A stretch of DNA of 15,138 nt from Mariprofundaceae bacterium (GCA_015488125.1 WFOJ01000109.1:1-15138); one strand, 5' to 3'; shown: positions 7,114 through 13,214, counted from the first letter of the stretch. Made by a program: numbers and translations. The notes: generated by a model from the letters alone, not told the origin.

Positions 7114-7524
7114 ATGAAAACAATCGTGATCAGCATCATCTGGCTGTTGATGCCGATGAGTTTGCAAGCCTGTGGCATGGGCGAAATCACGCCGGAAGGT
7201 TATGAGAACGCCAGCGTGGAACATGCCTGGCAACATTGGCAGCAGGGAGAGCAATCGCAGATTCCCTTTCAATTCATCGACGTGCGTACGCCGGAGGAAT
7301 TTGCCGCCGGACATGTGCCCGGAGCAGTGAATATTCCCCTGCAAACGCTGAAACAACGTATCGCAGAAGTGCCGAAAGACAAACAGGTCTATGTGTACTG
7401 TGAAGCGGGCGTGCGTTCGGCCAAAGCTGCCAGGCTGCTAACCAAAGCGGGTTACACGAATATCGAAAATATCAGCGGTGGCATGCGTGCATGGCGTGAG
7501 CAACATTACCCACAGGAGCGTTAA
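7114..7524 (+). CDS. Exported rhodanese, probable lipoprotein (second of three)
   Basis: This 136-residue protein has a short hydrophobic N-terminus ending in LQAC, with Cys20 as a possible lipobox cysteine. It is probably a periplasm-facing lipoprotein. The Gln at -2 makes the lipobox imperfect, so ordinary signal-peptide cleavage or a retained anchor is possible. The rhodanese domain is complete: FIDVRTPEEFAAGHVPGA (54-71), active loop CEAGVRS with Cys96, and ISGGMRAWRE. It starts two bases after the previous stop, with GAGG at 7102-7105. It would place a persulfide carrier on the opposite side of the membrane from its two neighbours. Confidence 0.9.
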   Translation: MKTIVISIIWLLMPMSLQACGMGEITPEGYENASVEHAWQHWQQGEQSQIPFQFIDVRTPEEFAAGHVPGAVNIPLQTLKQRIAEVPKDKQVYVYCEAGVRSAKAARLLTKAGYTNIENISGGMRAWREQHYPQER

Positions 7525-7875
7525 ATGATGAAAAGCATCCATACCACGGAACTGTTGCCGATATGGCTGCGGGCACAAGAGGGTCAGGGTTGCTGCCATT
7601 TGATCGATGTCCGCGAACCGGCGGAATATGCCAGGGCGCATATCGCCGGGGCAAGGTTGATGCCTTTGCGCACGGTGCCGGAAGCGGCGCATGAGATTCC
7701 CAAAGATGAGCCGGTGTATCTGATTTGCGCCGGTGGTATGCGCTCGGCACAGGCTGCACAATGGCTGGCACGCACGCAGGGACACCAGAATCTGGTCAAT
7801 ATCGAAGGTGGCATGATGGCCTGGATGCAGGCGGGTCAGCCGGTGGTGACAGGCATGGAGGGTAACAATGACTGA
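7525..7875 (+). CDS. Cytosolic rhodanese (third of three)
   Basis: This 116-residue single-domain rhodanese has no signal or membrane segment and should be cytosolic. LIDVREPAEYARAHIAGA (26-43) and the active loop CAGGMRS with Cys68 are intact, as is the C-terminal IEGGMMAWMQAGQPV. An additional Cys-Cys pair is present at residues 23-24. The ATG abuts the previous stop codon, with AGGAG at 7514-7518; ATG 7528 is an alternative start. The gene overlaps DUF302 by 8 bases. The three rhodaneses differ clearly in sequence and predicted location, so they are not a recent tandem duplication. Confidence 0.9.
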   Translation: MMKSIHTTELLPIWLRAQEGQGCCHLIDVREPAEYARAHIAGARLMPLRTVPEAAHEIPKDEPVYLICAGGMRSAQAAQWLARTQGHQNLVNIEGGMMAWMQAGQPVVTGMEGNND

Positions 7876-8272
7876 TTATGGTTTACGCACGGTATTTGAT
7901 GGTGATATGACGGCAGCCGAGGAAGCCATCACGGCGGCATTGAAAGAAGAGGGCTTTGGTGTGCTGACGCGCATTGACGTGGCGGCAACGCTGAAAGCCA
8001 AAATTGATCTGGATCGCGCACCTTACGTGATTCTTGGTGCCTGCAATCCGCGTATTGCCGGTGAGGCGCTGGAAAAAGAAATCGAACTGGGGCTGCTGTT
8101 GCCATGCAATGTGATTGTCTATCGCAACGCTGACGGTGAGACGGTGGTTTCTGCCATTGATCCGTCAAAAATGATTTCGATCATCGACAATCCGGCCATG
8201 CAGCACATGGCCAGCGATATCAAATCCATGCTGCAACGGGCGATTGCGCGCTGTGGTAATCGCGATGACTGA
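7868..8272 (+). CDS. DUF302 family protein
   Basis: This 134-residue soluble protein carries the DUF302 signature: GFGVLTRIDVAATLKAK, PYVILGACNPRIAGEAL, then GLLLPCNVIVY. The paired cysteines in GACNP (Cys59) and LPCNV (Cys99) are characteristic. DUF302 proteins are common beside sulfur-oxidation genes, but their biochemical role is not established. The ATG at 7868 lies within the end of the preceding rhodanese gene and has GGAGGG at 7857-7862. Translation is therefore probably coupled, which ties its function to sulfane-sulfur transfer. Confidence 0.88.
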   Translation: MTDYGLRTVFDGDMTAAEEAITAALKEEGFGVLTRIDVAATLKAKIDLDRAPYVILGACNPRIAGEALEKEIELGLLLPCNVIVYRNADGETVVSAIDPSKMISIIDNPAMQHMASDIKSMLQRAIARCGNRDD

Positions 8273-8302
8273 TGTTGTCGCATTTGTGAACAGGAGGTAA
8301 TA

Positions 8303-8497
8303 ATGTTCAAGAGTAATATAGGTGATGTGGACGGTACGCTGCGTGTGCTGGTCGGTATGGTGCTCATTTTCAGCGCGTTGGCTGGCTGGCTTGATCCCTG
8401 GGGCTGGCTGGGTGTTATTCCCTTGCTGACGGCGCTGATGAACAGTTGCCCTTTGTACAGCATTCTTGGCATTAACACCTGCAGCAGGAAGGCCTGA
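8303..8497 (+). CDS. Small DUF2892/YgaP-type membrane protein
   Basis: This 64-residue protein has two hydrophobic segments (about 12-29 and 33-48) and a C-terminal SCPLYSILGINTC motif, the usual signature of short DUF2892 proteins. It starts at ATG 8303, 30 bases after DUF302, with AGGAGG at 8292-8297. It is the last gene before a strong terminator. It is the second, quite different, DUF2892 protein in the same operon. The two conserved cysteines near the membrane face could take part in thiol or persulfide chemistry, which is inference. Confidence 0.85.
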   Translation: MFKSNIGDVDGTLRVLVGMVLIFSALAGWLDPWGWLGVIPLLTALMNSCPLYSILGINTCSRKA

Positions 8498-8506
8498 GTA
8501 AGTCAG

Positions 8507-8545
8507 AAGCTTCCACCCGGTGGCGGCCGGGCGGAAGCTTTTTTT
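8507..8545 (+). terminator. Intrinsic terminator of the ccp-rhodanese operon
   Basis: AAGCTTCC (8507-8514) pairs with GGAAGCTT (8533-8540). Inside, CCCGG (8516-8520) pairs with CCGGG (8527-8531) around a 6-base loop, with one A/C mismatch between the two stems. A run of seven T (8539-8545) follows directly. The stem is flanked by no gene and lies 10 bases after the last stop codon of the operon. Confidence 0.93.
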
Positions 8546-8643
8546 GCGGTTGATGACGGATTTTCCGCCAGTACCGCCAACTCGCTGAGGCGAGGTTCAA
8601 CGCAGAATATGATGATCAATCAAATGCTTGTCTGCGTACATCA

Positions 8644-8663
8644 AGGGGGGAGCTTATCCCCCT
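8644..8663 (+). promoter_or_regulatory. Leader hairpin ahead of sqr
   Basis: AGGGGG (8644-8649) and CCCCCT (8658-8663) form a 6-bp GC-rich stem with an 8-base loop, ending 10 bases before the sqr ribosome binding site (8673-8679). It could stabilise the leader or influence translation. TATGAT at 8608-8613 is a possible -10 element for sqr, but no good -35 accompanies it. Confidence 0.35.
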
Positions 8664-8684
8664 AATCAGAACGAGGTGAATACG

Positions 8685-9962
8685 ATGGCACATGTGGTCA
8701 TAATGGGAGCGGGTATCGGCGGAATGCCTGCCGCCTATGAAATGAAAGAGGCGCTGAAAAAGCTGGGCGGACAGCATGAGGTAACGGTAGTATCCAATGT
8801 GGATTACTTCCACTTCACGCCTTCCAATCCCTGGGTGGCTGTGGGCTGGCGCGACAAGGCGCAAATCAGCTTTGCATGCGCGCCTTACCTGAACAAAAAA
8901 GGCATTAATTTTCTTTCCTGTGGGGTAGATGAGATACTGGCGGACGAAAACCGCTTGCGTCTGGGCAATGGTCAATACCTGGACTATGACTATCTGATCG
9001 TCGCCACGGGTCCACGCCTGGCCTTTGAACTGATCCCCGGCATGGGGCCGGAAGGGCATACCCATTCGATCTGCCATGTTGATCACGCTGTGGAGGCTTA
9101 CCGCGCTTTTGAAGAATTCTGCAAAAATCCGGGGCCGATTGTCGTCGGTGCGGTGCAGGGTGTGTCCTGCTTCGGGCCTGCCTATGAATTTGCCATGATT
9201 CTTGATACCGAACTGCGTCGCCGCAAAATTCGGGACAAGGTGCCGATGACCTTTATTACGCCAGAGCCTTATATTGGTCACCTGGGCTTAGGCGGTGTGG
9301 AAGATTCCAAGGGTCTGCTGGAGGCTGAGCTGCGCAAGCGCGATATCAAGTTTATTACCAATTGCAAGACCAGCGCCGTGCACGAGCATACGCTGGATTA
9401 TGAAGAAGTGGATCGTCATGGCGAGGTGATTGCTTCTGGCACGCTGGATCATCGCTTTGCCATGCTGATGCCGCCCTTCCGAGGTGTCGGGCCGGTGGCA
9501 AATTGCGAAGGGCTGGTCAATCCGATGGGCTTTGTGGCCATTAACGAGTTCCAGCAAAATCCTAATTTCAAAAACATTTATGGCACGGGTGTGATTGTGG
9601 CCATTCCACCGGTGGAAGCGACACCAGTGCCTGTGGGTACGCCGAAAACCGGTTTTATGATCGAATCCATGACTACCGCGATTGTGCATAATATTGTCCA
9701 CGATATCAAGGGCGAACAGCCCGAAAAATGCGGCACCTGGGGGGCCATCTGCCTGGCAGACTTTGGTGATGGCGGTGTGGCACTGGTGGCATATCCGCAG
9801 ATTCCACCGCGCAACAAGGTATGGGCCAAAGGCGGTGGCTGGGTGCACACAGCCAAGGTCGGTTTTGAGAAATACTTTATGCGCAAAATGCGCACCGGCG
9901 TTTCCGAGCCTTTTGTTGAAAAGGCCTTTCTGAAACGCATGGGTATCGAACGTCTGAAATAG
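8685..9962 (+). CDS. sqr: Sulfide:quinone oxidoreductase, type I
   Basis: This 425-residue FAD enzyme oxidises sulfide to polysulfide or persulfide and passes electrons to membrane quinone. It shows the N-terminal nucleotide-binding GAGIGG (8-13), YLIVATGPRL (103-112) and the three redox cysteines of the Acidithiobacillus ferrooxidans enzyme: Cys130 (C128 there), Cys162 in GVSCFGPAYE (C160) and Cys356 in AICLADFGD (C356). The C-terminal VGFEKYFMRKM...MGIERLK matches the membrane-attaching tail of that enzyme. The chosen ATG at 8685 has GAGGTGA at 8673-8679; an in-frame TTG at 8628 has no ribosome binding site and is rejected. It is transcribed separately from the rhodanese operon, because a terminator intervenes. 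Confidence 0.95.
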   Translation: MAHVVIMGAGIGGMPAAYEMKEALKKLGGQHEVTVVSNVDYFHFTPSNPWVAVGWRDKAQISFACAPYLNKKGINFLSCGVDEILADENRLRLGNGQYLDYDYLIVATGPRLAFELIPGMGPEGHTHSICHVDHAVEAYRAFEEFCKNPGPIVVGAVQGVSCFGPAYEFAMILDTELRRRKIRDKVPMTFITPEPYIGHLGLGGVEDSKGLLEAELRKRDIKFITNCKTSAVHEHTLDYEEVDRHGEVIASGTLDHRFAMLMPPFRGVGPVANCEGLVNPMGFVAINEFQQNPNFKNIYGTGVIVAIPPVEATPVPVGTPKTGFMIESMTTAIVHNIVHDIKGEQPEKCGTWGAICLADFGDGGVALVAYPQIPPRNKVWAKGGGWVHTAKVGFEKYFMRKMRTGVSEPFVEKAFLKRMGIERLK

Positions 9963-10008
9963 GCGGTGTTGCTTTTTCTCTCTGTGACGGAGAGAAAGGC
10001 AACCGCCT
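9961..10008 (+). terminator. Long stem-loop at the sqr stop codon
   Basis: AGGCGGT at 9961 pairs with ACCGCCT ending at 10008, and TTTCTCTC pairs with GAGAGAAA around a short loop near 9982-9989. The stem is about 19 bp, interrupted by two bulged bases. No T-run follows, so it may be a weak terminator or an mRNA 3'-end stabiliser for sqr. Confidence 0.55.
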
Positions 10009-10013
10009 GAAGC

Positions 10014-10239
10014 TGTATTCACGGGGAGAGCTTTACAAACTCCCCAACCCCTCCTCAGGAGGCTGTCCAGGCATAGAAAACCTGCTGCGGAATCTTCATG
10101 TTGACCCTGATTGTCCTCTGTTTTCGTTAAATAGCGCTTGCTATTCACCTCAAACGGACGAGAATCATGACTCAAAATGGAAATCCCTCGTTACGGTTTC
10201 TATTCCCGGACAGCCTCCTGGCTCTTCCCCGTGAATGCA
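10014..10239. repeat. Outer inverted repeat surrounding the first 165-bp palindrome
   Basis: TGTATTCACGGGGA (10014-10027) is repeated in inverse as TCCCCGTGAATGCA (10226-10239) with one mismatch. The pairing runs on into GAGC/GCTC with one bulged base. The left side also carries its own small hairpin, GGGGAG/CTCCCC at 10023-10045. Between the arms lies the 165-bp palindrome at 10056-10220. Either the arms are an older hairpin into which the palindrome inserted, or they are part of a longer element. The right arm ends immediately before the osmC ribosome binding site. Confidence 0.6.
10056..10220. repeat. 165-bp imperfect palindrome, MITE-like repeat copy 1
   Basis: The ends CAGGAGGCTGTCC (10056-10068) and GGACAGCCTCCTG (10208-10220) are perfect 13-bp inverted repeats. 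Inside, ATAGAAA (10073-10079) pairs with TTTCTAT (10197-10203). The arms stay partly complementary down to the centre, where AATAGC-GCTT-GCTATT (10130-10145) is perfect. The whole could fold as one long hairpin. It has the same length as 13037-13201 and aligns with it without gaps. It contains no gene and sits just upstream of osmC. A weak TTGACC (10101-10106) lies within it. Confidence 0.75.
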
Positions 10240-10252
10240 AAAGGAGCACACT

Positions 10253-10651
10253 ATGCGAATGAAGATCAAACATGAGGGTAATGCCCGCTTTTCGGTAAGC
10301 TGCCGTGGGCACCGGATCACGGTGGATCAACCGGCAGATAACGGCGGTGATGACGCAGGCATGACACCACCGGAACTGCTGGCTGCCTCGCTGGCTTCCT
10401 GTATTGGCTTTTATGTTGCACGCTACTGCCAGCAGGCAAAGCTGGATTGCCATGGACTGGAAGTGGATTGCAACTGGCAGGTCGGTGGCGAGCCACGCCA
10501 TATTGAGGCATTCAGCATTGCTGTGCATGCGCCCAATGTACCTGACAAGCGCCGCAAGGCACTGGAGCGTGTTGCGGGCAGCTGCCTGATTCACGCCACC
10601 TTGCATGAAGGTGCTGATGTCAGCATTGATGTGGAGACAGCAAACACATGA
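10253..10651 (+). CDS. OsmC/Ohr family protein
   Basis: This 132-residue cytosolic protein belongs to the OsmC/Ohr fold. The two redox cysteines of the family are present, Cys50 in LLAASLASCIGFY and Cys111 in AGSCLIHATL. Known members reduce organic hydroperoxides, and some act on persulfides or sulfane sulfur. I cannot separate these activities from sequence; it looks closer to the YhfA-like group than to Ohr. The start at ATG 10253 has AAGGAG at 10241-10246; ATG 10235 is in frame but lacks a ribosome binding site and lies in the inverted-repeat arm. The stop overlaps the next start (ATGA), so it is translationally coupled to thioredoxin. Confidence 0.88.
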   Translation: MRMKIKHEGNARFSVSCRGHRITVDQPADNGGDDAGMTPPELLAASLASCIGFYVARYCQQAKLDCHGLEVDCNWQVGGEPRHIEAFSIAVHAPNVPDKRRKALERVAGSCLIHATLHEGADVSIDVETANT

Positions 10652-11091
10652 CAGATATTTATACCTGCCCTCATTGTCACACGGCGAACCGCTTGCCACT
10701 GGCAAAACTGACTGCTGGTGAAAGCGGAAAAGTGGTGTGTGGTCGTTGCAAGCAAATGATTTTCCCGCCTGTGCCTGTACAGCTTGAGGATGCGCATTTC
10801 GATCGACAGGTATTGCAGGCACCACTGCCTGTGCTGGTTGATTTCTGGGCGCCCTGGTGCGGGCCGTGCCGCGCTGTGGCGCCGACGCTGGAGAAGCTGG
10901 CCTCGCAGTATGCGGGGCAGCTGATCGTCGCCAAACTCAATGTGGATGAAAATCCGCAGACTGCGTCGCATTACGGCATTCGTTCTATCCCGACGATGAT
11001 GCTGTTTCGCCATGGTCAGGTGGCAGATACGGTGATGGGCGCGCTGCCGCTGCCTGCCTTACAGCAGAAAGTGCAAACGTGGCTGTCATGA
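10648..11091 (+). CDS. trxC: Thioredoxin-2 with N-terminal zinc finger
   Basis: This 147-residue protein has a zinc-ribbon of CPHC (7-10) and CGRC (31-34), followed by a thioredoxin fold with the WCGPC active site (70-74) and the cis-proline in RSIPTMM (Pro115). This domain order and length are diagnostic for TrxC. It reduces disulfides, and probably persulfides, in the cytosol. The gene overlaps both neighbours by ATGA, placing it in a coupled operon with the OsmC-like protein. It may supply electrons to that protein, which is inference. Confidence 0.95.
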   Translation: MTDIYTCPHCHTANRLPLAKLTAGESGKVVCGRCKQMIFPPVPVQLEDAHFDRQVLQAPLPVLVDFWAPWCGPCRAVAPTLEKLASQYAGQLIVAKLNVDENPQTASHYGIRSIPTMMLFRHGQVADTVMGALPLPALQQKVQTWLS

Positions 11092-11336
11092 AAGAACGCA
11101 TGCTTCAGCTGATTTATTGCCCGGCCATGCCGATGCTGGTTATTGCTGCTTTGTTGCTGGGGCTGGCTCCCTTTGTGCCGGAGCCGCATCTGCTGCAAAA
11201 GGCAAACATGTTGCTGGCCGGGCAAAAGCTGCAGCCGCTGGATGTGTTTGATATGTTCTGGCATGGCTGGCCATTGCTGTGGATTGCGCTGCGTCTTGTC
11301 TTGCCCGCGCCGCAAGTCTGTTGCCGGGTTAGCTGA
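11088..11336 (+). CDS. Small membrane protein of unknown function
   Basis: This 82-residue protein is coupled to trxC by an ATGA overlap; I choose ATG 11088 over an in-frame GTG nine bases upstream. Two hydrophobic segments are visible, about residues 13-29 and 60-77. The intervening loop reads FVPEPHLLQKANMLLAGQKL followed by PLDVFDMFWHGWP. The sequence is too ordered to be a chance frame, and the overlaps on both sides support it. I do not recognise a function. A cysteine (Cys11) lies at the start of the first segment and a CysCys pair near the end. Confidence 0.75.
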   Translation: MKERMLQLIYCPAMPMLVIAALLLGLAPFVPEPHLLQKANMLLAGQKLQPLDVFDMFWHGWPLLWIALRLVLPAPQVCCRVS

Positions 11337-11800
11337 TGCGCCGGTTTTTTGCACTGTTATGCGCGCTGCTGGCCCTGCCCGCGACGGCGCTCGCCGATCC
11401 GCTCGATGCCGGTGAAGCCTACACCACGCGAAAAGAGCCGCCAGAATGGATGGACTCCGTCGATTTCAGTCTGCTGATTGTTGATTACGGCCTGTTTGCC
11501 GTGGCCTTGATCGCCATGGGCTGGGTGGTTTATCGTCGCCCGCAATATCTGGACATGATTGATGCCTGTTTTCTCAAACCGTTTACCTTCATTTTCGATA
11601 CGGCCAGTCGTCTTGGTGGTGTGGCTGAATTCTTCCTGCAACTGCTGGGAGCGGCTGCGGCCCTGCTGGTGCTGGTCAGCTGGGTTTTTGGTTGCCAGTG
11701 GCTCAAACATCAGGGGTTTGGCGCATTCTCCATGATCGGCCTGGCATTTGCCGCCATCATGCTGGTACGCCTGATCAGAAAATACGAAGCTCCACGCTGA
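11336..11800 (+). CDS. Membrane protein of unknown function
   Basis: This 154-residue protein starts at ATG 11336, sharing one base with the preceding stop (TGATG). Residues 1-20 look like a signal peptide ending in ALA-D. Three further hydrophobic segments lie at about 46-66, 98-118 and 129-146, with RLIRKY at the end. No catalytic motif is recognised. It is the last gene of the osmC-trxC operon. With the preceding small membrane protein it may form a membrane component linked to thiol metabolism; that is inference from operon structure alone. Confidence 0.78.
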   Translation: MRRFFALLCALLALPATALADPLDAGEAYTTRKEPPEWMDSVDFSLLIVDYGLFAVALIAMGWVVYRRPQYLDMIDACFLKPFTFIFDTASRLGGVAEFFLQLLGAAAALLVLVSWVFGCQWLKHQGFGAFSMIGLAFAAIMLVRLIRKYEAPR

Positions 11801-11892
11801 CTTCTCATTAACACAGCTTTACAGCCAACGAATCAACGCTAGGCTCGCCCATCCCCTCTTTCGGGTACGTTCGTGATCACAGGAGGTGATGA

Positions 11893-12357
11893 ATGAAGCT
11901 TGATGTCATACTGGAGCATATTGAGAACGCACGATTGGCGCATTTGCGCTGGGTTGCCAGGGCTGAGGCTCTGGTGGAAGGTTTGCCGCTGGATAAAAAT
12001 CAGGTACCTGTTTTGCCTACCGATTGCGTATTTGGCCAGTGGTATTATGGCGAAGGTCACAAATTGCGCAGCATGACTTCTTACACCGCTCTGGAAGAAC
12101 CACATCAGGCTTTGCATCACACCTATCAGAAAATCTTCCAGTTGCTTTACACTGACGATGATCGCTCTATACTGAGTAAATTGTTTGGCTCCAAAAAAAC
12201 CTGGCAGCAGGAACGCCGTGAAGAAGCTGAAAAGCTGTTGCCCCGGCTGCGTTCAGAATCTCAGGTTTTGCTCAAGGCGCTTGATTTGCTGGAACGGGAA
12301 GTCTCGATCAAAGCCAAAAAAGGCCAGGTTATTCTTGATGATACGTTGGATCTGTAA
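11893..12357 (+). CDS. Stand-alone CZB (zinc-binding sensor) domain protein
   Basis: This 154-residue soluble protein matches the chemoreceptor zinc-binding (CZB) domain. The expected three-His/one-Cys zinc ligands are visible: His17 in AHLRW, Cys45 in DCVFGQWYYGEG, and His71 with His75 in EEPHQALHHTY. In chemoreceptors and the diguanylate cyclase DgcZ this domain senses zinc and, through the zinc-bound cysteine, oxidants such as hypochlorous acid. Here no output domain follows, only a charged helical C-terminus (about 95-145), so it must act on a partner. The ribosome binding site AGGAGGTGAT (11881-11890) is a full anti-16S match, suggesting high expression. Its position after the redox operon fits a thiol or oxidant-sensing role. 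Confidence 0.8.
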   Translation: MKLDVILEHIENARLAHLRWVARAEALVEGLPLDKNQVPVLPTDCVFGQWYYGEGHKLRSMTSYTALEEPHQALHHTYQKIFQLLYTDDDRSILSKLFGSKKTWQQERREEAEKLLPRLRSESQVLLKALDLLEREVSIKAKKGQVILDDTLDL

Positions 12358-12408
12358 AGTAAACATCCTGTGAATAGCTGAAGTACGCTGGATTGCTGCG
12401 AGCAAGCT

Positions 12409-13011
12409 TTGCATCACTACTTGCTGTTAAGTGGCTTATGGGTCTGGATAACGGGCCTGTTATTTGCTGTCATCCATAGCGGTCTGGCTACGATACGTTG
12501 CAAACAGTGGTTCTGTGATCATGGCATCCACGACCCTCGCTACCGGCTTTACTACACGCTGTTGTCGGTGCTGATGACCGCGATCTGGATCAGTTTTGTT
12601 CACCAGCTTGCCGATAGCCCGCTTTACCATGCAGATGGGCTTGTAAAGATTGTATTGATCACGCTTCAAATCGCTGGAGCAGTGGTCGCACTGGCCGCTT
12701 TTCAACCCATTGATGGCCTGGCCTTCCTGGGGTTTCGGGCCTCTGCACAGGGCACTGATCCTTTCATTGTCAAAGGGATTTATCGCTATCTCCGCCATCC
12801 GATGTACACTGGCGTGATGTTGATACTGCTGGCCATGCCAGAACAGACGTGGAACGGTCTGAACCTCGCGCTGGCTGTCTGCGCTTACTTCATGATCGGC
12901 GCTCGTTTTGAGGAGCAGCGCATGCTTGTTGCGCATCCTGAGTACGCTGCCTATCGTCGTACTGTTCCGGCGTTTATTCCTGGCATCACCGTTGATCAAG
13001 CATACAGATAG
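12409..13011 (+). CDS. Isoprenylcysteine methyltransferase/NnrU-like membrane protein
   Basis: This 200-residue protein has about five membrane segments. Its C-terminal signature is RHPMYTGV (129-136), then FEEQRML (167-173) and YAAYRRTVPAFIPG (179-192), the hallmark of the Ste14/PEMT/NnrU superfamily of membrane methyltransferases that bind S-adenosylmethionine. The N-terminal HSGLATIRCKQWF also fits. Substrate is unknown; lipids, thiols such as methanethiol, and isoprenylcysteine are known for relatives. The first possible start is TTG 12409, with no clear ribosome binding site; an upstream in-frame CTG is possible. It lies 51 bases after the CZB gene and may be co-transcribed. Confidence 0.75.
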   Translation: MHHYLLLSGLWVWITGLLFAVIHSGLATIRCKQWFCDHGIHDPRYRLYYTLLSVLMTAIWISFVHQLADSPLYHADGLVKIVLITLQIAGAVVALAAFQPIDGLAFLGFRASAQGTDPFIVKGIYRYLRHPMYTGVMLILLAMPEQTWNGLNLALAVCAYFMIGARFEEQRMLVAHPEYAAYRRTVPAFIPGITVDQAYR

Positions 13012-13036
13012 TGGCGGGTATTCAGTAAAAAGAAGC

Positions 13037-13201
13037 CAGGAGTCTGTCGGGCTTTGGCAAATCTGCTACGAAAAACCGGATATTGGCCACATCTTCGCCC
13101 TGTTTTTGTTCAATGGCGCTGCTATTTGCCGTCAACAAGTCGTATATTTGGCTCAATTCCGCTATTTCTCGTGACGATTGCCAAGGTCCGACAGATTCCT
13201 G
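13037..13201. repeat. 165-bp imperfect palindrome, MITE-like repeat copy 2
   Basis: The ends CAGGAGTCTGTCGG (13037-13050) and the inverse of CAGGAATCTGTCGG (13188-13201) match but for one base. The match continues into CTTTGGCAA/TTGCCAAGG, giving about 24 bp with three mismatches. The inner arms remain partly complementary. Length is exactly that of the copy at 10056-10220. Without gaps I count by hand about 86 identical bases of 165. Matches cluster at positions 1-12, 21-34, 84-90 (TGCTATT), 111-120, 131-140 and 154-165 of the element. AGC flanks both ends (13034-13036, 13202-13204), a possible 3-bp target duplication. No gene lies within it. Confidence 0.75.
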
Positions 13202-13208
13202 AGCATCC

Positions 13209-13214
13209 TTTTTT
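13209..13214 (+). terminator. T-run after repeat copy 2 (possible terminator of 12409-13011)
   Basis: Six T residues start eight bases after the palindrome ends. AAAAAG (13027-13032) on the left flank can pair with CTTTTT on the right. The repeat would then end in a U-tract in RNA and could act as a terminator for the upstream plus-strand gene. Confidence 0.4.

Noticed and set aside
8628..8684. TTG start giving 19 extra residues on SQR
   Set aside because: No ribosome binding site at TTG. ATG 8685 has GAGGTGA and starts directly at the FAD-binding strand as in known SQRs.
9288..10175. Long minus-strand open frame antisense to sqr and crossing the first palindrome
   Set aside because: It is a shadow of the sqr reading frame. 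The sqr product carries clear conserved motifs, while this one does not.
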